Assembly: GCA_002454195.1 (NCBI GenBank)
Contig: DKIJ01000021.1
Coordinates: 17,501-40,484 of the forward strand
DNA length: 22,984 nucleotides
Direction: 5' to 3'
Source: Flavobacterium sp. UBA6721
GTDB taxonomy: Bacteria > Bacteroidota > Bacteroidia > Flavobacteriales > Flavobacteriaceae
In this document: one piece after another, positions 1 through 8,136 of the stretch
How the letters are laid out: every line of letters begins with the position of its first letter
How positions within the stretch are numbered: position 1 is the stretch's first letter
Translations under genes and position numbers: made by a program
The notes under the pieces: model-generated
The model's database searches: none
What the model was told of the DNA's origin: nothing
Seen by the model: the letters and a program-made list of their open reading frames with translations, nothing else

Positions 1-27
1 CTCCTTCAACCACTCGGACACCTCTCT
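1..27 (-). tRNA. tRNA-Ser, 5' part (cut by window edge)
   Basis: On the minus strand, reading from 27 down to 1, the sequence fits the start of a bacterial tRNA-Ser: a 7-nt acceptor 5' strand (27-21), then T8 and G9, a D stem of TCC that can pair with the later GGA, and the D-loop GAGTGGTTGA followed by AGGAG. The GTGTCCGAGTGGTTGAAGGAG layout is characteristic of serine tRNAs. The anticodon, the long variable arm and the 3' half lie outside the window, so the isoacceptor cannot be named. Confidence 0.8.
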
Positions 28-49
28 ATTTCGGTTTGCAAATAACAAG

Positions 50-69
50 AAAAAAAATGAGTTAGAAAA
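50..69. repeat. 20-nt direct repeat, copy 1
   Basis: The word aaaaaaaatgagttagaaaa occurs here and again, identically, at 3582-3601. Both copies lie a short distance downstream of a minus-strand gene stop (110 and 3617). No hairpin is present in the word. Its role is unknown. Confidence 0.6.
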
Positions 70-109
70 GTAAATTCAAATAATAATTACTGCTAAATTT
101 CATCTCAAA

Positions 110-856
110 CTACCAACCTTCATTTAGTCCTTTTTTTAGTGCTAATTGATATTTGTTCACATCAAAACGGTATAAGTCTGGAGCTTTATGAGCTCCACCT
201 TTCCTAATTTCATCTAATTTTTCAAGTATATCATATCGAAGTATTTTTCTATAAAAATTACCACGATTCAGTTTTTTATCTAAAATAATTTCATAAAGCT
301 TTTGAAGTTCAGGCATTGTAAATTTTTCAGGCAATAAATTATACCCAATAGGCTTATAATTTAACTGTCTACGAAGTGTGATTAATGCTGTATCGAGAAT
401 CTCACGATGATCCATCATTAAGACCGGTAATTCATCCAAGGATTTCCATTCACAAACTTCTGAAAATTCATCCTCAACCAAATTCACTTGAGTATAATCA
501 ACTAAAGCATAAAAACCTATCGTTATAAAACGTTGTTTATTCCATATGTCATCTGACAATTCATCAAAGAAACCCTGGTTACGATTTAAATCACCAAATA
601 CCCTAAATTGTTGCAAATAAATATCCGAGGCACCTGTACGCTCAAACAATATCCGAATAGCTGCTTCATTTAGATTTTCTTTCTTCAATACATAACTTCC
701 CGGAAGTTGCCAAACATCTTTATCTTTTACTTTTATAACTAAAACTTTTAACTGGGCATCATGAAACCCAAAAACAACACAATCAACAGACAAATTTGGA
801 ATATACTTCTCCCATGCCTCATTTGATCTTTCTTCTAACCTTCTTTTAAAATCCAT
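110..856 (-). CDS. Nudix-related transcriptional regulator (NrtR/AraR type)
   Basis: A 248-aa cytoplasmic protein with an N-terminal Nudix-fold domain (about residues 20-150) and a C-terminal winged helix (about 171-236, containing LLPEKFTMPELQ and a basic recognition region), the architecture of the NrtR family. That family includes AraR of Bacteroides, the L-arabinose regulator. The Nudix box around residues 53-75 is degenerate: the usual glycine is S54, and the catalytic REXXEE is read as RILFER, so pyrophosphatase activity is unlikely and the domain probably senses a sugar or nucleotide-sugar ligand. It is divergent from the GH3 glucosidase gene, its most likely target, and a 21-bp palindrome lies between them. 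A -7 word TATTTTTG at 873-880 would start its transcript about 12 nt before the ATG. Family assignment is firm; ligand and regulon are inferred. Confidence 0.85.
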   Translation of the reverse strand: MDFKRRLEERSNEAWEKYIPNLSVDCVVFGFHDAQLKVLVIKVKDKDVWQLPGSYVLKKENLNEAAIRILFERTGASDIYLQQFRVFGDLNRNQGFFDELSDDIWNKQRFITIGFYALVDYTQVNLVEDEFSEVCEWKSLDELPVLMMDHREILDTALITLRRQLNYKPIGYNLLPEKFTMPELQKLYEIILDKKLNRGNFYRKILRYDILEKLDEIRKGGAHKAPDLYRFDVNKYQLALKKGLNEGW

Positions 857-872
857 ATAAATTATTTCCCTA

Positions 873-880
873 CAAAAATA
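873..880 (-). promoter_or_regulatory. Predicted -7 element of the Nudix regulator gene
   Basis: The minus strand reads TATTTTTG, a perfect match to the Bacteroidota -7 consensus TAnnTTTG, 16 nt upstream of the ATG at 856. No convincing -33 TTTG was found at the usual spacing, so this is only a candidate. Confidence 0.4.
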
Positions 881-939
881 GAAATTGCTTTACATTAAAC
901 CATAACTATCTGAAAATATTAAAATTGCTGCATGTTTTT

Positions 940-970
940 TTTGTAAATATAAAATAAAAGATTAATATTG
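940..970 (+). promoter_or_regulatory. Predicted promoter of the GH3 gene
   Basis: A -33 element TTTG at 940-943 is followed after 19 nt by TAATATTG at 963-970, one mismatch from the Bacteroidota consensus TAnnTTTG. Transcription would start near 977, about 30 nt before the GH3 ATG and inside the palindrome at 967-987. Confidence 0.5.
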
Positions 971-987
971 CTTCATAATGAAGCAAT
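967..987. promoter_or_regulatory. 21-bp palindrome, probable operator of the Nudix regulator
   Basis: Half-site ATTGCTTCAT (967-976), one central A (977), then its exact reverse complement (978-987). It overlaps the end of the predicted -7 box and the predicted start point, so a bound repressor would block GH3 transcription. A 9/10 match to the same half-site, ATTGCTGCAT, lies at 924-933, and ATTGCTT recurs at 884-890 in the leader region of the regulator gene. NrtR-family proteins are known to bind palindromes near divergent promoters; binding here is inferred. Confidence 0.6.
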
Positions 988-1007
988 AAACTAAATCAAC
1001 TAAAAAA

Positions 1008-3470
1008 ATGAAAAAAACTATTATTACCAAAATAGCAAAAGTGACAGTATTGTCTGCAGTAGCTTTCTCAGGTATTTCATGGACAAATCCTTATCCAGAA
1101 ACTAATCATTACCCTACATTAACTATAGATGGTCATAATTTTGCAGATTTAAACAAAAATGGAAAATTAGATCCCTATGAAGATTACCGTCTACCTATAC
1201 AGGATAGGATTAAAGATATAATCAAACAGATGACAGCTGAAGAAAAAGCAAATATGCTGATTGGAATTGGAATGCCAGGTTTTGATGTAGAAACTTTAAA
1301 ATTTGTCTCTGGAGGTTTTCAAGGAAAAGTTCCCGGAGCAGCTGGAGGAACTTATGATTTAAAACGTTTGGGAATCCCTACTGTTGTTGTCTCTGATGGA
1401 CCTGCTGGTTTGAGAATAAATCCGAAAAGAGATAATGATTCTAATAGCTACTACGCTACTGCATTTCCTGTTGGTACTTCATTGGCCTCTACTTGGAATA
1501 CAGAATTAATCAACAGTGTAGGACAAGCAATCGGAAACGAGGTGAAAGAATATGGTGTGGATGTTTTACTTGGCCCAGGCATGAATATTCATAGAAATCC
1601 ATTATGTGGCAGAAATTTTGAGTACTATTCTGAAGACCCAATCCTAACTGGAAAAATAGCAGCAGCAATTGTAAACGGAATTCAATCTAATGGTGTAGGG
1701 ACTTCTGTTAAACATTTTGTTGCCAATAACCAAGAACGCAACCGTATGGGCATCAATGCACATATAAGCGAAAGAGCCCTACGTGAAATATACCTCAGGG
1801 GGTTTGAAATTGCTGTCAAAGAAGCTCAACCATGGACAATTATGTCTTCCTACAATTTAGTAAATGGAAATTATACTTCTCAAAGACAAGATTTATTAAC
1901 CACTATTTTAAGAAATGAATGGGGTTTCAAAGGTTTGGTAATGACAGATTGGTTTGGAGGGTTTAACAGTTTATCATCTCCATTTACAAAAGGAAATGTG
2001 AGTGATGTTACGGCACAATTATCAGCAGGCAATGATTTATTAATGCCTGGAACAAATAACCAGAAAGAGGCTATTTTGGAAAACATGAGAAATGGCAAAT
2101 TATCTGCAAAAGTGATTGAAACCAATTTAACACGAATATTAGAATTGGCATTAAAATCACCCTCTATGAATAATTATAAATATTCCGAAAAACCTAATTT
2201 AAAAGCCAATGCAGAAGTAACAAGACAAGCTGCAGCAGAGGGAACAATTTTATTAAAAAATGAAGGTAACACATTACCATTTACTTCAAAAGCAACACCA
2301 ATTGCTGTATTTGGAATAACTTCTTATGATTTTATTTCAGGAGGTACCGGAAGTGGAGATGTTAACGAAGCATATACTGTTACACTTATAGATGGATTAA
2401 ACAATGCCGGTTTATCAATTGACAAAGAATTAGAAGATTTGTACAAACCATACACATCCGTTCAAAAAGCAAAAGAAATGGAACGACGTGAAAAGGAAGG
2501 TGGTCTATTGGCAACTCCTAAGCGTATTTTAGAATTAGACCTAAACAAAGAAATCATCCAAAAGAAAGCACAATCTTCCGAAATTGCATTAATAACAATT
2601 GGTAGAAATGCTGGTGAAGGTGCTGACCGTATAATTGATGGAGATTTTAATTTGGCTGATGATGAAATTAAATTAATTGACAATGTTTCTGAAGCTTTTC
2701 ATTCTCAAGGCAAAAAAGTTATAGTTGTTCTTAATATAGGGGGTGTTATTGAAACGGCAAGTTGGAAAAATAAAGTAGATGCAATTCTTTTACCTTGGCA
2801 ACCAGGACAAGAGGGCGGAAATTCAGTAGCTGATGTTATCACAGGAAAAACAAATCCTTCTGGAAAATTAACCATGACATTTCCTGTAAAATATGAAGAT
2901 ACTCCTTCTGCTAAAAACTGGATTGGAACTCCGGCTGAAAACCCAACAAGTGTAAACTACGAGGAAGGTATATACGTAGGTTATCGTTATTTTACAACAT
3001 TTAAATTAAAACCATCCTATGAATTTGGATTTGGATTGTCGTACACTTCATTTGACGTTTCGGATATTAAATTAAGTTCAAACACATTTGAAAATAAAAT
3101 GAATATTACGGTTACAGTAAAAAATAATGGTAAAATAGCTGGTAAAGAAGTGGTTCAATTATATCTTAGCGCTCCTTCAAAAACAATTGACAAACCAACA
3201 TCAGAATTAAAAGCATTTGCTAAAACAAAGGTATTACAACCTGGAGAAAGTCAAACATTAACTTTAACATTGAATCCTAAAGAATTAGCATCATTTATTA
3301 CTAAAAAAAATGCTTGGATAGCTGAAGCGGGAAATTACAATGTAACTATAGGCACCTCATCATTAGACATCAAACAATCAGCAAATTTTTCTTTAGCTAA
3401 AGAATTAATAGTAGAAAAAACACATTCTGCATTTGCTGCTGATAGTCAATTTTCAGATTTGAGAAATTAA
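1008..3470 (+). CDS. Secreted GH3 beta-glucosidase-type glycoside hydrolase
   Basis: An 820-aa protein with an N-terminal signal peptide (basic start, hydrophobic core to about residue 25), a GH3 N-terminal TIM-barrel domain (about 60-390), a GH3 C-terminal domain (about 410-650) and a C-terminal fibronectin-III-like domain (about 715-785, with GKEVVQLYLSAP). The nucleophile is D314 in VMTDWFGG. The acid/base is probably E537 in GRNAGEGADR, a motif also seen in Thermotoga-type GH3 beta-glucosidases. It would hydrolyse beta-linked oligosaccharides, releasing glucose or another terminal sugar; exact substrate cannot be told, since GH3 also contains xylosidases. Full family length. It stands alone, opposite the Nudix regulator, and is closed by a strong terminator. 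Likely periplasmic or surface-located. Confidence 0.92.
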   Translation: MKKTIITKIAKVTVLSAVAFSGISWTNPYPETNHYPTLTIDGHNFADLNKNGKLDPYEDYRLPIQDRIKDIIKQMTAEEKANMLIGIGMPGFDVETLKFVSGGFQGKVPGAAGGTYDLKRLGIPTVVVSDGPAGLRINPKRDNDSNSYYATAFPVGTSLASTWNTELINSVGQAIGNEVKEYGVDVLLGPGMNIHRNPLCGRNFEYYSEDPILTGKIAAAIVNGIQSNGVGTSVKHFVANNQERNRMGINAHISERALREIYLRGFEIAVKEAQPWTIMSSYNLVNGNYTSQRQDLLTTILRNEWGFKGLVMTDWFGGFNSLSSPFTKGNVSDVTAQLSAGNDLLMPGTNNQKEAILENMRNGKLSAKVIETNLTRILELALKSPSMNNYKYSEKPNLKANAEVTRQAAAEGTILLKNEGNTLPFTSKATPIAVFGITSYDFISGGTGSGDVNEAYTVTLIDGLNNAGLSIDKELEDLYKPYTSVQKAKEMERREKEGGLLATPKRILELDLNKEIIQKKAQSSEIALITIGRNAGEGADRIIDGDFNLADDEIKLIDNVSEAFHSQGKKVIVVLNIGGVIETASWKNKVDAILLPWQPGQEGGNSVADVITGKTNPSGKLTMTFPVKYEDTPSAKNWIGTPAENPTSVNYEEGIYVGYRYFTTFKLKPSYEFGFGLSYTSFDVSDIKLSSNTFENKMNITVTVKNNGKIAGKEVVQLYLSAPSKTIDKPTSELKAFAKTKVLQPGESQTLTLTLNPKELASFITKKNAWIAEAGNYNVTIGTSSLDIKQSANFSLAKELIVEKTHSAFAADSQFSDLRN

Positions 3471-3520
3471 CACCAACTACAACAGCAGTCAAATATATTG
3501 AATGACTTAAGAATAAATTA

Positions 3521-3565
3521 AAAACAAAAACGCTTTAAATCATTGGTTTAAAGCGTTTTTGTTTT
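3521..3565. terminator. Bidirectional terminator between GH3 and ansA
   Basis: Perfect 19-bp stem (3521-3539 with 3547-3565) and a 7-nt loop. The core AACGCTTTAAA/TTTAAAGCGTT is flanked by A-runs on one side and T-runs on the other, so it works in both directions between two convergent genes. Confidence 0.85.
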
Positions 3566-3581
3566 CTATTATCTGGTCCTA

Positions 3582-3601
3582 AAAAAAAATGAGTTAGAAA
3601 A
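3582..3601. repeat. 20-nt direct repeat, copy 2
   Basis: Identical to 50-69. This copy lies 15 nt beyond the ansA stop on the minus strand, between that stop and the terminator hairpin. Confidence 0.6.
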
Positions 3602-3616
3602 ACCAAATTGCATTTT

Positions 3617-4645
3617 TTATGACATTTCTCCTCTTAGTGAAGTTTCAAACACAGTCTGAAAGTCGCCAAAAGGAATATTTTGACTCAACAGATACATCAA
3701 TTTGGTAATCGCAGCCTCGGTAGTAATATCTTTTCCTGAAATCACTCCTATTTGCTTCAAGGCAGAACTCACCTCATATTGCCCCATATTGACACTTCCG
3801 CTGGTACATTGGCTTACATTCACAATATGCAAACCCTTAGCAATGGCTTTTTCGATTAAATTCAAAAACCAGTCTTCAGTAGTTGCATTTCCGGAACCGT
3901 AGGTCTCTAATACAATTCCTCTCAGGTTGGGAATTCCAATAATAGCAGAGAGTACATTTTTATTTATCCCGGGAAACAATTTTAAGATCACTACATTAGT
4001 ATCTAAATCCTTATGTACAACTAAATCCATAGCCGGATTATGGGCTAAAAACAATTCGGACTTCAAATTTAAATAAACTCCCGACTCTATCAAGGCCGGA
4101 TAATTGGGTGAAGCAAAAGCATTAAAATGCTCAGCATTTATCTTTGTAGTTCGATTACCGCGATACAATTTATATTCGAAATAAAGACAGACTTCGGTAA
4201 TTACAGATTTATTATTTTGCTGTAAAGAAGCAATTTGGATTGCTGTTATGAGATTTTCTTTAGCATCGGTGCGTAAATCACCAATAGGTAGTTGCGAACC
4301 CGTTAAAACAACTGGTTTTGACAAATTTTCGAGCATAAAGCTCAAAGCTGAAGCTGTATACGACATGGTATCCGAACCGTGAAGCACCACAAATCCATCA
4401 AATTCGGAATAATTAGAAGCAATGATTGAAGCAATTTCAGTCCATTTCTCGGGTTTCATATTTGAAGAATCAATTGGATTATGAAACGAAATGGTTTCTA
4501 TCTCACAATCCAATTGTTTCAACTCAGGAATTCTTTGTAATAATTTACTAAAGTTGAAAACCTTTAGCGCTCCGGTTTTTAAATCCTTGCGCATTCCAAT
4601 GGTTCCCCCAGTGTAAATTAAAAGAATTTTAGTCCTTGAGTTCAT
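3617..4645 (-). CDS. ansA: Type I (cytoplasmic) L-asparaginase
   Basis: A 342-aa protein that hydrolyses L-asparagine to aspartate and ammonia in the cytoplasm; no signal peptide. The N-terminal YTGGTIG holds the catalytic threonine T15, and HGSDTMSYTASALSFML (from H89) holds S91 and D92. Escherichia coli AnsA has threonine where this protein has S91, a conservative hydroxyl swap. K168 in LYRGNRTTK corresponds to the catalytic lysine. Length is normal for the family. Its ATG lies inside the end of the upstream acyltransferase gene (17-nt overlap), so translation is probably coupled. It is the last gene of the tatD-acyltransferase-ansA operon. Confidence 0.93.
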   Translation of the reverse strand: MNSRTKILLIYTGGTIGMRKDLKTGALKVFNFSKLLQRIPELKQLDCEIETISFHNPIDSSNMKPEKWTEIASIIASNYSEFDGFVVLHGSDTMSYTASALSFMLENLSKPVVLTGSQLPIGDLRTDAKENLITAIQIASLQQNNKSVITEVCLYFEYKLYRGNRTTKINAEHFNAFASPNYPALIESGVYLNLKSELFLAHNPAMDLVVHKDLDTNVVILKLFPGINKNVLSAIIGIPNLRGIVLETYGSGNATTEDWFLNLIEKAIAKGLHIVNVSQCTSGSVNMGQYEVSSALKQIGVISGKDITTEAAITKLMYLLSQNIPFGDFQTVFETSLRGEMS

Positions 4646-5771
4646 GGGTATATTTCAATTTATTGACCACCGGATTAGCGTACATAGCCAATATTCCCTG
4701 AAAGGCAATAGGATTTGAAGCGTCAATTCGTTTTTCTAATCTACGAACAAAAACAGCCTTTTCATCCTCAGTATATTGATTCGAATACTTATCAGTATTA
4801 TTCAAGATATCGTAAGCTATATAATTAGTTGGCCACAATTTATAGCTGGTCAAAATCGAATCGTCAATGACTTGTGCCAAAGCCTGAATCTGTTTATTCA
4901 CATTGTCGTTTTCGGCAACAATAGCATCAATTTCTGTATCCAGAACTTTTCCGATATGGATAAAAATACGTTTTTTAGGTCCTAAAGCACCACTCAAAAT
5001 GGTCATAAAATCCTCATTTTCCTGCTTTACATACACTTCATTATTCGCTTCGGCTAATAATTGTGGCATTTTTAAAGCGTCAGTAGGATCGTATTCATAC
5101 GAAATAGAAACAGGAACAATTTTCAATTTTTTGAAATAATCCATCAAATTCGCTTCGTCTGATGCCATTCCAATCATTTTTAATACTCCAGGATTGGTCG
5201 CATCATTTCCGTCTTTAGTTCTTCCCTCGCGTTGCGCAATCCAAACCGAACGATTTTCGTGCAATAACAATTGATTGATGTATTCAGACAACGTCTTCGA
5301 ACTTTGCAACATTTCTCTTGGCCCTAGACCTCTTTGAACCAAAAAATTTCGATTCAATTTGGCTAAAACATGTAAAAAAGGCTGTTTTACCAAATTATCT
5401 CCAATGGCAGAAGCCGTCATCACTAAATCATGCTCAAATAAAGTAGCATTTAACAAAGTGGTATCTAGTAAAATATCTCGATGATTAGAGATAAACAAAT
5501 ACGAAGTATTAGGTTCTAAATGTTCGAAACCTGAAGTCGATAAGCCTTCAGAACTTTTTTCTAAGACTTTTTGAACCGATTGATAGATAAAATTACATTG
5601 AAAATCACGAATGGAATGTGTCTTCATTAATTGTTCTTTCCAAACCTCATCGGCTACATCAGGAAAAGAAAAATTCATCAATGACTTTAACATCGGATGA
5701 TGAATCACTCCTTTTAGGGCTTTATTTATTTCGGAATCATAATAAGGCCGAATCTCGTCAAACTTTTGCAT
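4629..5771 (-). CDS. PlsC-like (LPLAT family) acyltransferase
   Basis: A 380-aa protein that probably moves an acyl chain onto a glycerol-phosphate or related lipid at the inner face of the membrane. The acyltransferase block is around residues 90-240: YLFISNHRDILLD (H97, D99, D103) corresponds to the HX4D catalytic block, and REGRTKDG (181-188) to the phosphate-binding EGGRSRDG-type block of PlsB/PlsC enzymes. The spacing is unusual, since D lies at +2 and +6 from the histidine rather than +5. There is no clear transmembrane helix. It lies 61 nt downstream of tatD and overlaps ansA by 17 nt. Substrate, and whether it is a 1-acyl-glycerol-3-phosphate or a glycerol-3-phosphate acyltransferase, cannot be told from sequence alone. 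Confidence 0.78.
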   Translation of the reverse strand: MQKFDEIRPYYDSEINKALKGVIHHPMLKSLMNFSFPDVADEVWKEQLMKTHSIRDFQCNFIYQSVQKVLEKSSEGLSTSGFEHLEPNTSYLFISNHRDILLDTTLLNATLFEHDLVMTASAIGDNLVKQPFLHVLAKLNRNFLVQRGLGPREMLQSSKTLSEYINQLLLHENRSVWIAQREGRTKDGNDATNPGVLKMIGMASDEANLMDYFKKLKIVPVSISYEYDPTDALKMPQLLAEANNEVYVKQENEDFMTILSGALGPKKRIFIHIGKVLDTEIDAIVAENDNVNKQIQALAQVIDDSILTSYKLWPTNYIAYDILNNTDKYSNQYTEDEKAVFVRRLEKRIDASNPIAFQGILAMYANPVVNKLKYTHELKD

Positions 5772-5832
5772 TTTGGTATTAGTTAGAAAAACAAATGAAC
5801 AAAAAAAATATTATATTTTAGCGAATTCTACA

Positions 5833-6612
5833 TTAAATCCCAAAAATTGCTTTCGAATTTTCAGTAGTTATTCTCGCGATCTCTTCCCCAGAAACACCGT
5901 AAATCTGTGATAATTTATCAATTACATTGACTAAATAACTACTTTCGTTTCTTTTCCCTCTAAAAGGAACTGGTGCTAAATAAGGAGCATCTGTCTCTAA
6001 AACGATATGTTTTAAATCTATTTGATGTAAAAATTGGTCAATCTTACCATTCTTAAAAGTTACCACTCCTCCTATTCCTAATTTCATATTATAAGACAAA
6101 GCCTGTAAAGCCTGCTCATAAGTACCCGAAAAACAATGAAAAATCCCAAATAAATCAGTTGATTTTTCTTCTTCTAAAACGGCAAAAACTTCATCAAAAG
6201 CATCACGACAATGGATAACAATAGGTAATTGGTATTTTTTAGAAAGTTGAATCTGCCTTTTAAAAGCGATTTGTTGTTCTTTCAGATGGGTTTTATCCCA
6301 ATACAAATCAATTCCAATTTCGCCAATAGCATAGAATTTTCGCTTTGCTAATTCTGCTTCTACATGTTGCAACTCCTCTTCATAATTCTCTTTCACATGC
6401 GTAGGATGCACTCCGGTCATCAGAAAAATATTTTCAGGATATTTTTGTTCCAAATCGTACATAGCAACGGTATAAGCCGAATCGATAGCGGGAATAAAAA
6501 AACGTGTTACTCCAGCTTCAAAAGCTCTATGCATCATTTCGTCTCTATCCTGATCAAATTCTTCGCTGTACAAATGGGTATGCGTATCGGTAATAATTAA
6601 TTTAGTTTCCAA
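5833..6612 (-). CDS. TatD family metal-dependent deoxyribonuclease
   Basis: A 259-aa TIM-barrel metallohydrolase. Metal ligands are visible: DTHTHL (H11, H13), AIGEIGIDLYWD (E98), IVIHCRDAF (H134), FHCFSGT (H159) and LETDAPYLAP (D208), the complete TatD set. Known family members are 3'-5' DNA exonucleases acting in DNA repair or degradation. The start is TTG at 6612: the only upstream in-frame codons before a stop are not start codons, and the next methionine (residue 26) would remove the HxH ligands, so TTG must be used. It is the first gene of a three-gene operon with the acyltransferase and ansA. It could equally be called YcfH/YjjV-like; paralogues cannot be told apart here. Confidence 0.92.
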   Translation of the reverse strand: METKLIITDTHTHLYSEEFDQDRDEMMHRAFEAGVTRFFIPAIDSAYTVAMYDLEQKYPENIFLMTGVHPTHVKENYEEELQHVEAELAKRKFYAIGEIGIDLYWDKTHLKEQQIAFKRQIQLSKKYQLPIVIHCRDAFDEVFAVLEEEKSTDLFGIFHCFSGTYEQALQALSYNMKLGIGGVVTFKNGKIDQFLHQIDLKHIVLETDAPYLAPVPFRGKRNESSYLVNVIDKLSQIYGVSGEEIARITTENSKAIFGI

Positions 6613-6704
6613 TGGTAATTTTTAAAAGCGCAAAGTTCTAAAGTTTTATAAGAAATCAACACAAAAGAGCCGTTTTTTTTATTTAAAAATCATTTTAAAC
6701 CAAA

Positions 6705-6742
6705 AAAGACACAAAAGTGTAAAATATCCTTACTCTTTTGTG
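6705..6742 (-). terminator. Terminator after the sigma/anti-sigma pair
   Basis: Arms 6710-6722 and 6730-6742 pair over 13 bp with one mismatch and a 7-nt loop. On the minus strand the stem CACAAAAGAGTAA/TTACACTTTTGTG is followed by TCTTTTTTGG, so it would end transcripts leaving the gene at 6766. Confidence 0.7.
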
Positions 6743-6765
6743 CCTTAGTAATTTGAATCTTCTGT

Positions 6766-7491
6766 TTAATCCAGCTTATCTAACAACTCCTGAACCTTAT
6801 CGTAGTTTTCATAATCGGATGGAATAGTTACTAAGATTTCTTTGCATCCTTTATAGTCTTTCTGTTTTAATTTGGCTAAAGCTAAACCATAAATCGCTTT
6901 ATTTTTGTAAATTGAATTTCCTGATTTCAACGCATTAAACTCCGCTTCGGCTTGCTTGATTTGGTTATTTTCTAACAAAGAAACGGCATAAAAATACTGT
7001 ATTTCGGCCGTTTTATTTGTTTTTAAAATAGATTCAAAAAGGGGAATAGCCTTTTTATAATCTTTAGCATTAAATGCTGCTTCGGCTGGTTTCAAACTTT
7101 CGATTACCGCTCCTCTTTCGCTCAAATAAGCGGATTCATATTGATTGTACTCTTCAAAACTGGGTTTCGAATCAGGATTAAACAAAAACAATCCGAACAA
7201 CAATACCACAGAAGCCGCAACTAAATACGTCCAGGTTTGCATTGAAATCACCTTCGCTTTTTTAGGCTTAAAATGTTCCTCTGAAATCTTTTTCAAATTA
7301 GCTTCGAAAGTATCTCTATCTACAGCAAAATCAAATTTGGTTGCTAATTGCAATTGAACTTCTTTGAAAGTCTCAAATTCCGAGACTAGTTCTTTGTTTT
7401 CTGAAAGTTGTTGTTCAAAATTCAAGCGTGCTTCCCCAGATAATTCGCCTTGCAAATATTGGTCGAATAAGATGTATTTCTCGTCTTTCAT
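6766..7491 (-). CDS. Membrane TPR protein, probable anti-sigma factor
   Basis: A 241-aa protein with a cytoplasmic N-terminus (1-85), one transmembrane helix (about 87-104, WTYLVAASVVLLFGLFLF) and a periplasmic C-terminus (about 125-241) of TPR-like helical pairs. The N-terminus (FDQYLQGELSGEARLNFEQQL) resembles the zinc-free anti-sigma N-terminal region common in Bacteroidota. The gene starts 9 nt after the stop of the sigma gene, the typical sigma/anti-sigma arrangement. A clear AAGGAG lies immediately before the ATG, unusual in this phylum although the spacing of 2 nt is tight. Likely role: hold the sigma factor at the membrane and sense an envelope partner through the TPR domain. The anti-sigma role is inferred from topology and position. 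Confidence 0.72.
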   Translation of the reverse strand: MKDEKYILFDQYLQGELSGEARLNFEQQLSENKELVSEFETFKEVQLQLATKFDFAVDRDTFEANLKKISEEHFKPKKAKVISMQTWTYLVAASVVLLFGLFLFNPDSKPSFEEYNQYESAYLSERGAVIESLKPAEAAFNAKDYKKAIPLFESILKTNKTAEIQYFYAVSLLENNQIKQAEAEFNALKSGNSIYKNKAIYGLALAKLKQKDYKGCKEILVTIPSDYENYDKVQELLDKLD

Positions 7492-7500
7492 GGCTCCTTA

Positions 7501-8079
7501 CTATTTTAATGATTTAAAACTACTATGTTCTTGAATCCATTGTGTCAGCTGGCCTGTGCATAGCGATTTTTTCTTTCGAACATAAGCATAACTTACATTG
7601 AGTTTCTCGGCTACTTCTTCCATGGATTTCAAAGTAAAACTCCACTTTAAAACTTCCTGGCATTTTTCGCCTAATCTTTGAAACATCATATCAAAAAGCT
7701 GTTGTTTCTCTTCAAATATTTCTGTTTGTGCCACCATCTCTTCCGTGGGTTCATTAGTAGATGTCAAATCATCCTGAATTGTTACCCCCTTATTCGACGC
7801 TTTTTTTAATTCGTTGAGCCATTTTCTTTTACATAACAAAAAAAAGTAGGCATCAAAAGGACAAGTCAATTGCAATTGTTTGGCTTTAGCCTGATTGAAT
7901 AACAAAATCATGATTTCCTGAATCACATCTTGTGCCTGATCTTCATCGCCAGAGTTGTTCCTTATATAAGAAACCACTTTGGGAACAAACTTCTTATAAA
8001 TAGACCGAATAATTGCCGAATCATTATTCGCCAATCCTTCTATTAGATATTGATCAGGATGCAATACATTTTTTGACAT
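7501..8079 (-). CDS. ECF-type RNA polymerase sigma factor
   Basis: A 192-aa sigma-70 family protein when started at ATG 8079. Region 2 is seen in SIIRSIYKKFVPKVVSYI-type sequence and DEDQAQDVIQEIMILLF; region 4 is the C-terminal helix-turn-helix KSMEEVAEKLNVSYAYVRKKK. No region 1 or 3, hence ECF type. The reading frame stays open 78 nt upstream to 8157, but that adds a hydrophobic stretch (PVYFLIISGFFFTLAY) foreign to sigma factors, so 8079 is preferred. It directs RNA polymerase to a small regulon. It is followed by the membrane TPR protein and lies beside the five promoter-like elements at 8137-8790, which have ECF-type -35 sequences. No copy of the element drives the sigma gene itself. Confidence 0.9.
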   Translation of the reverse strand: MSKNVLHPDQYLIEGLANNDSAIIRSIYKKFVPKVVSYIRNNSGDEDQAQDVIQEIMILLFNQAKAKQLQLTCPFDAYFFLLCKRKWLNELKKASNKGVTIQDDLTSTNEPTEEMVAQTEIFEEKQQLFDMMFQRLGEKCQEVLKWSFTLKSMEEVAEKLNVSYAYVRKKKSLCTGQLTQWIQEHSSFKSLK

Positions 8080-8136
8080 AGTAAAAAATTTATATGCTAA
8101 TGTAAAAAAGAATCCTGAAATAATTAGGAAGTACAC

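Noticed and set aside
1880..2683. Two minus-strand frames inside the GH3 gene.
   Set aside because: They are shadows of a strongly conserved coding frame with clear catalytic motifs.
7757..7787. GGGGTAACAATT on the minus strand inside the sigma gene, resembling the -35 part of the ECF-type element.
   Set aside because: At the required distance the sequence reads CATCTA, not GATATA, and the stretch codes for conserved-length sigma protein sequence. Treated as chance.
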